In this document: positions 19,801-27,834 of the stretch, piece after piece
Layout: every line of letters starts with the position of its first letter
Numbering within the stretch: position 1 is the stretch's first letter
Source: an uncultured beta proteobacterium
GTDB lineage: Bacteria; Pseudomonadota; Gammaproteobacteria; Burkholderiales; Burkholderiaceae
Direction of reading: 5' to 3'
Assembly: GCA_903871735.1 (NCBI GenBank)
Contig: CAIQHU010000179.1
Coordinates: 1-64,000, forward strand
DNA: 64,000 nt
Notes under the pieces: generated by a model
Database searches by the model: none
Told to the model about the DNA's origin: nothing
The model's input: only the letters and a program-made list of their open reading frames with translations
Position numbers and translations under genes: made by a program

Positions 19801-20731
19801 TATCAAGTGCAGTACCCCACAACACGGCCTTTTTACCACCGGCATTCATGGCAATATTGCCGCCAATACAACTTGCCTCTGCGGAGGTTGGATCAACAGC
19901 AAAAACTAGACCAGACTTCTCGGCGGCGTCAGAAACTCTCTTAGTTACTACTCCAGCTTCAGAAAAAATCGTCGCCACCTCGTGCGCCACACCCGGAATC
20001 TTTTTGACGTCTACAGGCGATAAGGTCTCTAATTTTTCAGTATTAATCACTGCCGAAAAAGGGGTTAACGGGATTGCTCCGCCGGTATAGCCTGTTCCAC
20101 CACCCCGCGGAATAATTGTTAAACCCAGCTCAATACAGGCTTTGACCATCGCTGGAATCTCGAACTCCGTATCCGGCGTTAACACAACAAACGGATACTC
20201 TACGCGCCAATCCGTTGCATCAGTTACATGCGCAACTCGAGCAAAACCATCAAAAGCTATATTGTCCTTAGCCGTTATCTTTCCAAGAATTTTGCTCGTA
20301 CGCAAACGCAACTCTTTTGCCTTAGAAAATTCTGTTGCAAAGCTCTGCACAGCAAGTCTTGCTGCTGCAAGCAGTTGTCCTACCTGATTAGGTGAATCTT
20401 TCGTGATACGCTTTTCCACTTCACCAAGCCGATGCCATAGGGCTTCAATTAATGAATTTAACCTTCTGGGGTTATCTAAGAGGTCATCTTGTAAGTATGG
20501 ATTTCTTTGTACAACCCAAATATCTCCGAGAACCTCATACAGCATTCTGGCCGATCGGCCAGTTCTACGCTCCTCCCGCAATTGCACCAAAATATTCCAC
20601 GCCTCATCACCCAACAGTCGAATAACAATTTCTCGATCTGAAAATGAGGTGTAATTGTAGGGAATTTCTCGCAATCTAGATTTGAGGCTTGCGATTTCCC
20701 TCGGGGATTGAATAGGCAGGGGGGCGTTCAT
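16895..20731 (-). CDS. FAD-binding and Fe-S oxidoreductase fusion (DUF3683 / D-lactate or 2-hydroxyglutarate dehydrogenase-like)
   Basis: Very large 1278-residue oxidoreductase likely oxidising a 2-hydroxyacid and passing electrons to the quinone pool. Order of domains: DUF3683 N-terminus ([21 protein letters not shown]); FAD_binding_4/PCMH ([53 protein letters not shown]); FAD-oxidase C ([27 protein letters not shown]); two 4Fe-4S motifs [11 protein letters not shown] and [13 protein letters not shown] around residues 815-890; then two CCG domains ([51 protein letters not shown]). It therefore combines GlcD-like and GlcF-like subunits in one chain. Common in Burkholderiales; exact substrate unknown. 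Confidence 0.9.
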   Translation of the reverse strand: MNAPLPIQSPREIASLKSRLREIPYNYTSFSDREIVIRLLGDEAWNILVQLREERRTGRSARMLYEVLGDIWVVQRNPYLQDDLLDNPRRLNSLIEALWHRLGEVEKRITKDSPNQVGQLLAAARLAVQSFATEFSKAKELRLRTSKILGKITAKDNIAFDGFARVAHVTDATDWRVEYPFVVLTPDTEFEIPAMVKACIELGLTIIPRGGGTGYTGGAIPLTPFSAVINTEKLETLSPVDVKKIPGVAHEVATIFSEAGVVTKRVSDAAEKSGLVFAVDPTSAEASCIGGNIAMNAGGKKAVLWGTALDNLLWWRMVDPQGNWLEVQRMDHNLSKIHDAVVATFELVWSDGSKPPGQSILKQETLVIDGHRFRKTGLGKDVTDKFLSGLPGIQKEGCDGFITSARWILHRMPKEVRTVCLEFFGQARDAIPSIVEIKNYLDEQTKKGGAVLAGLEHLDEKYLKAVGYATKSKRNVLPKMVLVGDIVGDDANLVAIAASEVIRIANNRVGEGFIAISPEARKKFWLDRARTAAIAQHTNAFKINEDVVIPLPRMGEYTDGIEAINIELSLKNKLLLLDALEDFFTKGNLPLGKSDDAIEIPSSEIMEDRVAQAILLLQEVRIRWSEWARKQDVYFSQLQDRTIRVSWKIEVREKLRQIFMGAHFAPILMKCNEIHQQILRKRIFVALHMHAGDGNVHTNIPVNSDDYDMMQDAHAIVGRIMELARSLDGVISGEHGIGITKLEYLKDDEIGQFRAYKQRIDPEGHFNKGKLMAGAGLENAYTPSFGLMAHESLIMQQSDIGAISDSIKDCLRCGKCKPVCATHVPRANLHYSPRNKILATSLLIEAFLYEEQTRRGISVKHWEEFDDVAAHCTVCHKCLSPCPVKIDFGDVTMNMRNLLRKMGQKKFNPGAFAAMFFLNASNPQTIKVVRTLMVDVGFKVQRLAHDLFKKIAKKQTSAPPITVGKAPIQEQVIHFINKKMPGNLPKKTARALLDIEDSSIVPIIRNPLTTSVDSEAVFYFPGCGSERLFSQVGLATQAMLWHTGVQTVLPPGYLCCGYPQRGSGDFDQAEKMITDNRVLFHRVANTLNYLDIKTVVVSCGTCYDQLAGYEFEKIFPGCRIIDIHEFLMEKGVRLEGVVGTRYMYHDPCHSPMKLQDPLKTVNQLVQTIDLQEIKKNDKCCGESGTLGVTRPDIATQIRFKKESEMKKAADELQKDFTGEVKVLTSCPSCLQGLSRFDEDSGTKADYIVVEMARHLLGENWMADFVKNANTGGIERVLV

Positions 20732-20840
20732 AAATATTTCGTCTAAAAGCCTATTCTAATTGAGGGGGCAATTCTTTGCCAAATTGTTGTAGTTTCTCGT
20801 TTTAAACTTTTTTTAAATTTTAGCGTTTAAAAAGGTCTAA

Positions 20841-21314
20841 CTATGGCTTAAAAACCATATAAAGATAAGCTATCAGTACATATCTGGCTGTTTTACCGAT
20901 CAACATATAAGCCGTACAGGGCAGTAGAGGCAACCTGACCCAGCCAGCTAAACCAGCAATCGCATCACCAATCACCGGCACCCATGAAAATAATAGTGTT
21001 TTTGGCCCAAACTTTTCCAACCAGACTAAGACCCTCAGATCTTGCTTCTTTGACCCTTTTCGCCTCGCCTCTATAAAATTCCGCCCAGCAAATCCCATCC
21101 AATAGGTAAAAAGACCGCCCAGCGTATTGCCAATGGAGGCAACTAAAATAGCCCACCAAAAGTCTTCCGGAACTAATTCTAAATAACCTAATAAGACGGG
21201 TTCTGCGCCAACTGGTAAAAAAGTGGCCGCTAAAAACGCGACTAACCCGAGCGCGGGAAGCCCAACTGAAGGCATGACCAACCAACTAAACAACATCTGT
21301 AAACTGGCTTCCAT
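20841..21314 (-). CDS. VTT/DedA-related membrane protein (YqaA-like)
   Basis: Small polytopic inner-membrane protein, 157 residues, of the VTT superfamily (YqaA branch). Features: PALGLVAFLAATFLPVGAEPVLLGYL, the GNTLGGLFTYWMGFAGR motif with the family glycines, and FGPKTLLFSWVPVIGDAIAGLAGW, matching the conserved VPGVGD-like loop. Start ATG 21314 is chosen because GAGAGGG precedes it; the frame extends to ATG 21365 but without a ribosome-binding site. Likely function is lipid or small-molecule translocation, inferred from DedA relatives only. It is divergent from ilvA with 71 bp between starts. Confidence 0.82.
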   Translation of the reverse strand: MEASLQMLFSWLVMPSVGLPALGLVAFLAATFLPVGAEPVLLGYLELVPEDFWWAILVASIGNTLGGLFTYWMGFAGRNFIEARRKGSKKQDLRVLVWLEKFGPKTLLFSWVPVIGDAIAGLAGWVRLPLLPCTAYMLIGKTARYVLIAYLYMVFKP

Positions 21315-21385
21315 AACCCTCTCTTTAACTGATGTAACAACTATAATTAGTTCTTTAACAGCCATGCTCGTGCTAATCTTCTGCT

Positions 21386-22906
21386 ATGCCAAAAGAATAT
21401 CTCAGAAAAATACTCAACGCTAAAGTGTACGATGTTGCCCGGGAAACTGAGTTACAACTTGCGCCCCAATTGTCAAATCGGCTAAATAACCATGTTTTAT
21501 TAAAGCGTGAGGATAATCAACCCGTATTTTCTTTCAAATTACGCGGCGCCTACAACAAAATGGCGCATTTAAGTCCACAAGAACTGCTTCATGGAGTCAT
21601 TGCGGCCTCTGCTGGCAACCACGCCCAAGGTGTTGCTATGGGTGCTGCGAAACTACAATGCCAAGCCATTATTGTGATGCCCACAACGACGCCAAAAGTC
21701 AAAATCGATGCGGTTAAAGAGCGTGGTGGGAAATGGGTAAAAATCGTTCTCCATGGAGAATCGTATAACGATGCTTATGACCATGCTATCGCGCTGAAAG
21801 AGAATCAACAATTAACCTTTGTACACCCCTTTGATGACCCAGATGTAATCGCAGGCCAAGGTACGATTGCGATGGAAATACTGCGCCAATATCAAGGTCC
21901 AATTGACGCTATTTTTGTAGCTATCGGCGGTGGCGGTCTGATTGCAGGTATCGGAGCTTACATCAAAGCAGTTCGCCCAGAAATTCAGATTATTGGAGTC
22001 CAAACAGTTGATTCAGATGCCATGCGCAGATCCCTTGTGGCCGGCAAGCGGATTGAATTAAAAGAAGTTGGACTATTTTCAGATGGTACGGCGGTCAAAC
22101 TAGTCGGCAAAGAGACTTTTCGCCTGTGTAAGACGGTGGTAGATGAAATCATTACCGTTGATACGGACGCTATTTGTGCCGCGATTAATGATGTCTTTGC
22201 AGATACAAGAAGTATTCTTGAACCTGCAGGCGCATTAGCAATTGCTGGGATGAAAGCTTATGTAGACCGCGAACAATGTACCCAAAAAACCTTCATCAGT
22301 GTTGCTTGTGGCGCGAATATGAACTTTAGTCGTCTTCGGTTCGTGGCAGAAAGAGCGGATGTCGGTGAGTATAAAGAAGCTGTTTTTGCAGTCACGATTC
22401 CCGAAGAGCGTGGCTCGTTTAAACGCTTTTGTACCCTCATCGGCAAACGAAGCGTCACAGAATTTAATTACCGTATTGCCGACGCAAATAAAGCCCATAT
22501 TTTTCTTGGAATTGCCACCAATAAAGCAAGTGATAGTGCAACTATCGCCAAAGAATTTTCAACTGCGGGTTTTGCTACTACAGACTTAACTAGTGATGAA
22601 CTGGCCAAGTCACATTTACGCCACATGGTTGGTGGCCGCTCAATCCTAGCTCATAACGAATTACTGTATCGCTTTGAATTTCCTGAGCGTCCAGGGGCCC
22701 TCATGAAATTCTTAAACGCCATGTCACCAAATTGGAATATTAGTTTGTTTCATTACCGTAACCACGGCGCGGACTATGGCAAAATTTTAGTTGGAATGCA
22801 AGTTCCTCAGGAAGATAAAAAAGCTTTTAAAGAGTTTCTAAAGACGACGAACTATCGACACTGGGACGAAAGCGCGCACCCAGCTTACCAACTCTTTTTA
22901 AAATAA
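21386..22906 (+). CDS. ilvA: Threonine dehydratase, biosynthetic
   Basis: PLP enzyme converting threonine to 2-oxobutanoate, the first step of isoleucine synthesis. The 506-residue protein has the PLP lysine in VFSFKLRGAYNKM (~K52), the phosphate-binding glycine loop IGGGGLIAG, and SAGNHAQGVAMGA. The C-terminal ~180 residues form the two ACT-like regulatory subdomains (FAVTIPEERGSFKRFC and RFEFPERPGALMKFL), so feedback inhibition by isoleucine is expected. No attenuator is visible upstream. It is followed after 3 bp by a 5'-nucleotidase gene and then queF, probably one transcript. Confidence 0.96.
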   Translation: MPKEYLRKILNAKVYDVARETELQLAPQLSNRLNNHVLLKREDNQPVFSFKLRGAYNKMAHLSPQELLHGVIAASAGNHAQGVAMGAAKLQCQAIIVMPTTTPKVKIDAVKERGGKWVKIVLHGESYNDAYDHAIALKENQQLTFVHPFDDPDVIAGQGTIAMEILRQYQGPIDAIFVAIGGGGLIAGIGAYIKAVRPEIQIIGVQTVDSDAMRRSLVAGKRIELKEVGLFSDGTAVKLVGKETFRLCKTVVDEIITVDTDAICAAINDVFADTRSILEPAGALAIAGMKAYVDREQCTQKTFISVACGANMNFSRLRFVAERADVGEYKEAVFAVTIPEERGSFKRFCTLIGKRSVTEFNYRIADANKAHIFLGIATNKASDSATIAKEFSTAGFATTDLTSDELAKSHLRHMVGGRSILAHNELLYRFEFPERPGALMKFLNAMSPNWNISLFHYRNHGADYGKILVGMQVPQEDKKAFKEFLKTTNYRHWDESAHPAYQLFLK

Positions 22907-22909
22907 GCT

Positions 22910-23821
22910 ATGGGTTTCACACTAACCGGCAAACTAGTCGTAGCGATATCTTCGCGTGCTCTATTTGATTTTGAAGAAGAAAATCGTGTTTTTGAGGCTA
23001 CTAACGATAGTGCCTATATGCTGCTCCAACAGGATCGTTTAGCCCTACCTGCAAAAGCTGGAGTGGCCTTTGCTTTAGTCGAAAAGTTACTACGCTTTAA
23101 TACTACCGACAATGCGCGCGTGGAAGTTGTCATCCTATCTCGAAACGATCCAGTCAGTGGGCTACGCGTTTTTAGATCAGCCGAGCACGCTGGGCTTAAA
23201 CTGGAACGGGGCGTTTTTACAAGGGGTCGCCCACCCTACCATTACCTCCGGTCACTACGCGCAAATTTATTTTTATCTGCCAATGAGCATGACGTGCGAG
23301 AAACCTTGCAAGCAGGTTTTCCGGCGGCTTTGGTGTACCCACAATCGAATAAATCAGCCCAAACCAACCCCTGTGAAATACGGATTGCTTTTGATGGTGA
23401 TGCGGTTTTATTTTCGGATGAGTCTGAACGTATTTTTCAAACACATGGTTTAGATGCTTTTGTAGCGCATGAAACGAACTTTGCAAAGACACCCCTTCCA
23501 CCTGGCCCCTTTAAACCATTACTCGAAGCTCTCCAACTTTTGCAAAGCTCTGCTGCGGACTCACCCATGTCGATTCGAACCGCTCTCGTGACAGCCAGAT
23601 CCGCACCAGCCCATGAACGAGCCATTCGCACTCTCATGAGCTGGGGGATTACCGTTGATGAGGCGATGTTTCTTGGCGGTTTAGATAAATCCGATTTTTT
23701 ACGCGAGTTTGAACCTGATTTCTTTTTTGATGACCAAACAGGTCACTGTATGAAAGCCTCCGAAGTGGCGCCTACTGGACAAGTAATGTTTGGTATATCG
23801 AACGCCCCCAAAGGGTCCTAA
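22910..23821 (+). CDS. 5'-nucleotidase (cytosolic NT5C1-like family)
   Basis: Predicted nucleoside monophosphate phosphatase of the PF06189 type, 303 residues. The N-terminus LVVAISSRALFDFEEEN contains the family segment, VVILSRNDPVSGLRVF is the conserved central block, IRIAFDGDAVLFSDESE carries the HAD-like DxD, and FFDDQTGHC near the C-terminus supplies the acidic metal-binding residues. ATG 22910 lies 3 bp after ilvA stop and the stop is directly followed by ATG of queF. Physiological substrate (AMP, IMP or others) cannot be decided. Confidence 0.88.
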   Translation: MGFTLTGKLVVAISSRALFDFEEENRVFEATNDSAYMLLQQDRLALPAKAGVAFALVEKLLRFNTTDNARVEVVILSRNDPVSGLRVFRSAEHAGLKLERGVFTRGRPPYHYLRSLRANLFLSANEHDVRETLQAGFPAALVYPQSNKSAQTNPCEIRIAFDGDAVLFSDESERIFQTHGLDAFVAHETNFAKTPLPPGPFKPLLEALQLLQSSAADSPMSIRTALVTARSAPAHERAIRTLMSWGITVDEAMFLGGLDKSDFLREFEPDFFFDDQTGHCMKASEVAPTGQVMFGISNAPKGS

Positions 23822-24682
23822 ATGTCTAAGAATCAATCGCCCTCAAACGCAAACTTACTTTTTGCTCCGCTAGGAAAAGTTTCTGATAACCCCACGACTT
23901 ATAGTCCAGAATCACTCTTTCCAATTCTACGATCTACGAATAGGTCGCAATTACTTGGCTTTAATCCCCAGCAACCCCTATTTATGGGCGTTGATATTTG
24001 GAATGCCTATGAAGTCAGTTGGCTAGGTAAGCGCGCCAAGCCTGAATTAGCTATTGCCAAAATCCAAGTACCCGCAAACTCCCCCGCTATTTTTGAATCG
24101 AAATCCCTCAAACTCTATCTCAATAGTCTTAACTATTTACAAGTCGGCTCTATTCCCGAAGTTCATGCCCTCATAACAAAAGATTTAAGTACGGTCGCTC
24201 AAGCGCCCGTGCAAGTTCAATTAATAAGTCCAGATGATTGGCGCCATGTTCGGTTAACCCAACCGATGGGAACTTGCCTAGACCGACTCGACTTAGAAAT
24301 TAATCCAAGTGATACCCCCAACCTTCTTTGGTTGAGCGCTGATTTTCAATCTGCCCCAGTTACAGAGGTCCTTTTTTCCAATCTACTGCGTTCGAATTGT
24401 CCAGTAACAGGTCAGCCGGACTGGGCAACTATTTTCATTGACTATGCTGGGCCACAAATTGCCCAAGAGGGCTTATTGCGTTACCTCATTTCTTTTAGAC
24501 ATCACCAAGAATTCCATGAGCATTGCGTTGAAAAAATATTTTGTGAAATAACGGCACAATGTCGACCGAGTCAATTAACTGTTTATGCCCGCTATACAAG
24601 GCGCGGAGGGGTTGATATTAACCCCTTCCGGACGAATAGTAGCGGCCCTTGGCCAGAAAATCATCGACTCCCAAGACAATAA
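23822..24682 (+). CDS. queF: NADPH-dependent 7-cyano-7-deazaguanine (preQ0) reductase
   Basis: Reduces the nitrile of preQ0 to the amine preQ1 in queuosine tRNA-modification biosynthesis. The 286-residue length identifies the two-domain (bimodular, YqcD-like) type of proteobacteria. The catalytic cysteine is in LRSNCPVTGQPDWATI, the NADPH/substrate acid in FHEHCVEKIF, and ESKSLKLYLNSLN is the family QueF motif; the C-terminal YTRRGGVDINPFRTN is also typical. ATG 23822 begins immediately after the previous stop. It converges on the Bug receptor gene, with only 4 bp between the two stops. Confidence 0.95.
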   Translation: MSKNQSPSNANLLFAPLGKVSDNPTTYSPESLFPILRSTNRSQLLGFNPQQPLFMGVDIWNAYEVSWLGKRAKPELAIAKIQVPANSPAIFESKSLKLYLNSLNYLQVGSIPEVHALITKDLSTVAQAPVQVQLISPDDWRHVRLTQPMGTCLDRLDLEINPSDTPNLLWLSADFQSAPVTEVLFSNLLRSNCPVTGQPDWATIFIDYAGPQIAQEGLLRYLISFRHHQEFHEHCVEKIFCEITAQCRPSQLTVYARYTRRGGVDINPFRTNSSGPWPENHRLPRQ

Positions 24683-24686
24683 CTTC

Positions 24687-25664
24687 CTATTCCCCAACGA
24701 TTCCAGCCGCCTTAATAATTGCCTCGTATTTTTTAAATTCAGAAACGATAAATTGGTTAAATTCCTGTGGCTTACTAGCGACTACCGTTAGCCCAATATC
24801 ATTTAACTTAGACTCGATTTCAGGCTCCCTTAAAACCGCGGCCAACTCGCTATACCACCTGTCAATGATTGCCGGCGGTGTTTTGGCTGGCGCCACAATA
24901 CCCTGCCAACCAATCACATCAAATCCTTGTACTGTCTGACCTAAAGAGGGCACACTGGGTAAACTTGTAATTGGATAAGTTCCCGAAAGCGCAAGCACCT
25001 TGACATTACCCCCCTTAATCTGGGGAATAGACGATGCTACTGAGTCAAACATAAAGTCAAACTGGCCCCCAATTAAGTCCTGCATCGCAGGCGCAGCACC
25101 CTTGTAGGGAACATGTAACATTTCTACGCCTAATTTTTGTGCCAGTAAAGCGCCTGCTAAATGCGCATGCGAACCAATCCCCCAAGTTCCATAACTAAGT
25201 GGCTTGGCTGAGGACTTTGCTAATGCGACAAATTCAGCAGCATTTTTAGCAGGAAAGTTTTTATTCGTAATAAGGGCATATTGCAAACCGACATGCTGGG
25301 TAATCCCTACCAAATCTTTAAATGTATCAAAGCTCATCTTGCTGTAAAGACTTGGGTTGACAGATAAGGTGGGCGCAATCAAGCCAACGGTATAGCCATC
25401 CGGGTTTGAACGTACGACCTCTAGAGTTCCAATATTACCGGCTGCTCCACTTTTATTTTCGACAATGACAGTCTGACCAAAACGAATAGATAAGCGGGGT
25501 GCTAGGATTCTGGCAACGGCGTCAGTTGGCCCTCCGGCCGGATAAGTCACAATAATTTTTAACGGTTTATTGGGGAAAGCTTCCTTGGTTTGAGCCTGCC
25601 CCACATTTGCCAATAAAAAGCTCAACAAACACTGGGCCACTAGAAAGACGCCGTTTATTTTCAT
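24687..25664 (-). CDS. Bug-family (TctC-like) periplasmic solute-binding protein
   Basis: Extracytoplasmic receptor of the tripartite tricarboxylate transporter type, hugely expanded in Burkholderiales. The 325-residue precursor has a signal peptide (MKINGVFLVAQCLLSFLLAN..GQA, cleavage near residue 24), then PLKIIVTYPAGGPTDAVAR, VVENKSGAAGNIGTLEVVRS, HVPYKGAAPAMQDLIGGQFDFMFDS and GWQGIVAPAKTP, all Bug hallmarks. It stands alone with no TctA/TctB genes adjacent, as is common for Bug proteins. GGGAG precedes the start by 5 nt and a promoter is visible upstream. The ligand is unknown. Confidence 0.92.
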   Translation of the reverse strand: MKINGVFLVAQCLLSFLLANVGQAQTKEAFPNKPLKIIVTYPAGGPTDAVARILAPRLSIRFGQTVIVENKSGAAGNIGTLEVVRSNPDGYTVGLIAPTLSVNPSLYSKMSFDTFKDLVGITQHVGLQYALITNKNFPAKNAAEFVALAKSSAKPLSYGTWGIGSHAHLAGALLAQKLGVEMLHVPYKGAAPAMQDLIGGQFDFMFDSVASSIPQIKGGNVKVLALSGTYPITSLPSVPSLGQTVQGFDVIGWQGIVAPAKTPPAIIDRWYSELAAVLREPEIESKLNDIGLTVVASKPQEFNQFIVSEFKKYEAIIKAAGIVGE

Positions 25665-25725
25665 CTTTGCTCCCTATTTGTAATTGGGTCAGTGCGGTGC
25701 TGTCCCAACATTTATTCTAATTTTT

Positions 25726-25755
25726 AGTATAACCTACTGATTGTAAATCTATCAA
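25726..25755 (-). promoter_or_regulatory. Sigma-70-type promoter for the Bug receptor gene
   Basis: Minus strand: -35 TTGATA (25755-25750), 18-nt spacer, -10 TATACT (25731-25726), about 60 nt before the ATG at 25664. Predicted by eye only. Confidence 0.5.
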
Positions 25756-26051
25756 TGAATCTTTTTTCTGTTACCGACTTGAACTGCACAAGAAGTCTAT
25801 TGCACAAGACGCATCATGGCGCGGTACACCATCTGAAGTTCTTTAGCGAGATCCATTTAGAGTTGATTCGTGAGATTTCATTCAAACCAGTCCGTAATGG
25901 ATTGGGAGGGTTGAATTCTGCCACTTCTTCAGCGACTTCTTGGGCTAGGTCTTCCCCCCTTGAGGGAGACTCCACGTTTATTTTTACTGATGAAGATGAT
26001 GCTTTTTTTGACCCTTTTTAGCGACCTTTTGGAACAACGAATTATCAGTCG
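25756..26051. other. Intergenic stretch with coding-like remnants, no confident gene
   Basis: On the minus strand a GTG-started frame runs 25975-25814 (53 codons, GEDLAQEVAEEVAEF and NPLRTGLNEIS in it), but it has no ribosome-binding site and a stop just upstream. A second frame then gives MDLAKELQMVYRAMMRLVQ. The two together look like a decayed small gene with a frameshift. A plus-strand open frame over the same bases is serine-rich and looks like an antisense shadow. I recognise no family in any reading. Confidence 0.3.
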
Positions 26052-26498
26052 TTAAAAAGGAATATCGTCGTCCATAGCACCCAAGCTAGAGCTCGGTGCA
26101 GCATGACTTTCGCTGCGCTCTTTGGTAGAGTTCATATTCGATGAACCAGCATTGTTATCACCCATGCGTGAACCCAACATTTGCATGGAGTCAGCGACAA
26201 TTTCTGTCGTGTATTTTTCAACACCTGCCTGGTCAGTCCATTTGCGTGTTCTTAAACGCCCTTCGACATATACCTGTGAACCCTTTTTTAAGTACTGACC
26301 GGCGATTTCAGCTAACTTGCCAAAGAATGTAATCCGGTGCCACTCCGTACTCTCTTTCATCTCACCTGTTGCCTTGTCTTTGTACTTATCAGATGTTGCA
26401 ACAGAAATATTAGTCAGAGCGTCGCCACTCGGTAAATAACGCGTTTCCGGATCGCGCCCAATGTTACCAACGATAATTACTTTGTTTACAGATGCCAT
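26052..26498 (-). CDS. ssb: Single-stranded DNA-binding protein
   Basis: Tetrameric OB-fold protein that coats single-stranded DNA in replication, recombination and repair. The 148-residue protein opens with [20 protein letters not shown], has the conserved [22 protein letters not shown] and [10 protein letters not shown] segments, a low-complexity Ser/Asn-rich linker, and the acidic tip DDDIPF that recruits partner proteins. The order MFS transporter-ssb on one strand with uvrA divergent is a well-known beta-proteobacterial neighbourhood. No clear LexA box was found upstream; a small palindrome is at 26522-26535. Confidence 0.97.
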   Translation of the reverse strand: MASVNKVIIVGNIGRDPETRYLPSGDALTNISVATSDKYKDKATGEMKESTEWHRITFFGKLAEIAGQYLKKGSQVYVEGRLRTRKWTDQAGVEKYTTEIVADSMQMLGSRMGDNNAGSSNMNSTKERSESHAAPSSSLGAMDDDIPF

Positions 26499-26521
26499 GC
26501 TAATCTCCCCTATGAGTATGC

Positions 26522-26535
26522 GCTGAACATTCAGC
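26522..26535. repeat. Short palindrome upstream of ssb
   Basis: GCTGAA-CA-TTCAGC, perfect 6-bp arms, 24 bp before the ssb start. It could be an operator or a small RNA hairpin near the ribosome-binding site. It does not match the CTGT-N8-ACAG LexA pattern. Confidence 0.3.
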
Positions 26536-26592
26536 TACACAAATATTTTAATGAACGTACTTTTGCAATCAAAGATCCAAGCCCCATAACCC

Positions 26593-27798
26593 TTATATTT
26601 TTAAGGAGTTAGTTTTTTTGGGGAGTTCTGTCATTCCAAGGGCAATTATAAGCCACCCAATTAATAAGCCAATGTCTACATAAAAGATCGAGTTAGGCCC
26701 CCAACTGCCGTATAACCAACCACCCAAAATACCCCCCAAAAATAGCCCGATTGACATGGTTGTATTGTAAATACCAAGCCCTGCACCACGATTTTCTCCA
26801 GCATATCTTGACACTAATGATGGTTGTAGAGCTTCTAATAAATTAAAACCAATAAAAAAGATTAAAAGTCCCACACAGAGACTCAAAATACTACTCCATT
26901 GTCCGATTAAGACTACAGCAAAATATAGTTGAGCGCAGCACATCAAGCCTATAGAAACTTTCACCAGTAAAGCTAAGCGATTCTTACGCTCTGCTTGCAT
27001 CATCATTGGCATCATAATGATTAAAGATGCTACTAAAACGGATAAATAAACTAACCAATGATCTGCTATGGGTAAGCCTACTTCATCTAAAAGCCTAGGA
27101 ATCACCAAAAATAATGCGACTTGGGAGGTGTGCAGAATCAATACGCCAATATTCAAACGGACGAGTTCAGGATTTTGAAATACCTTCTTGAGTTGGTTTA
27201 GATGACCACGAACACCATTTGGGGCGCTCAACACCGGTACGCTTGCTGTTGGTACAAATTGCAAGGCTACCCACAATGAAATACATCCTAATATGGCCAT
27301 CATCCAAAAAATACCTGGCATACCTAAGGCATGGTAAAGGGGCGTAGCAATTACTACGGATAAAGCAAAACTGATCGCAATACTACCGCCAATGAGCGCC
27401 ATGGCCCTTGTTCTTACCTCTTCGCGCGTCAAATCAGCAACCCAAGCTGAGATCGCTGCTGAAATGGCCCCGGCCCCTTGAATAGCCCTGCCAAACATAA
27501 TCCACCATAAATCATCATGGGAGGCGGCAATTAATGCCCCAATAATGAAAAGTGACAAGCCAAATGCCACAATCACTCGCCGACCATAGCGATCTGAAAG
27601 TAATCCTAAGGGAATATGAAAAAAGGCCTGTACCATCCCATAAATACCCATTGTTAAACCCACTAAAGTGGCGTTATCCCCGTCAGGCAAGCCTTTGGCG
27701 TGCAAACTAAAAATTGGCAAAATCAGAAATAGGCCTAACATCCGCAAGGCAAAAATGCTCGATAAGGCTAAAGATGCACGAAGTTCTGAAGGATTCAT
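26593..27798 (-). CDS. MFS transporter (YajR-like)
   Basis: Major facilitator superfamily transporter, 401 residues with 12 hydrophobic segments. Between segments 2 and 3 lies the family motif A, GLLSDRYGRR (around residue 65), and motif B-like GRAIQGAGAISAAISAWVADL follows. The arrangement upstream of ssb and divergent to uvrA is conserved in Burkholderiales, but a link to DNA repair is not implied. No C-terminal ferredoxin-like YAM domain is present, unlike E. coli YajR. Substrate unknown; drug or metabolite efflux is the usual guess. Confidence 0.88.
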   Translation of the reverse strand: MNPSELRASLALSSIFALRMLGLFLILPIFSLHAKGLPDGDNATLVGLTMGIYGMVQAFFHIPLGLLSDRYGRRVIVAFGLSLFIIGALIAASHDDLWWIMFGRAIQGAGAISAAISAWVADLTREEVRTRAMALIGGSIAISFALSVVIATPLYHALGMPGIFWMMAILGCISLWVALQFVPTASVPVLSAPNGVRGHLNQLKKVFQNPELVRLNIGVLILHTSQVALFLVIPRLLDEVGLPIADHWLVYLSVLVASLIIMMPMMMQAERKNRLALLVKVSIGLMCCAQLYFAVVLIGQWSSILSLCVGLLIFFIGFNLLEALQPSLVSRYAGENRGAGLGIYNTTMSIGLFLGGILGGWLYGSWGPNSIFYVDIGLLIGWLIIALGMTELPKKTNSLKI

Positions 27799-27834
27799 AA
27801 GAAAGGGCTATATTAATGGGTTAAGTCAATAATT

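Noticed and set aside
25755-26021. Plus-strand 88-codon frame ending in an acidic DEDDAFFDPF tail resembling an SSB tip
   Set aside because: The tail is probably a coincidence of reading AT-rich DNA; no ribosome-binding site, serine-rich antisense-like body, no known domain, and it overlaps the predicted promoter of the Bug gene.
26499-27834. Search for LexA boxes near ssb and uvrA
   Set aside because: No CTGT-N8-ACAG match found in either upstream region; the palindrome before ssb has a different sequence.
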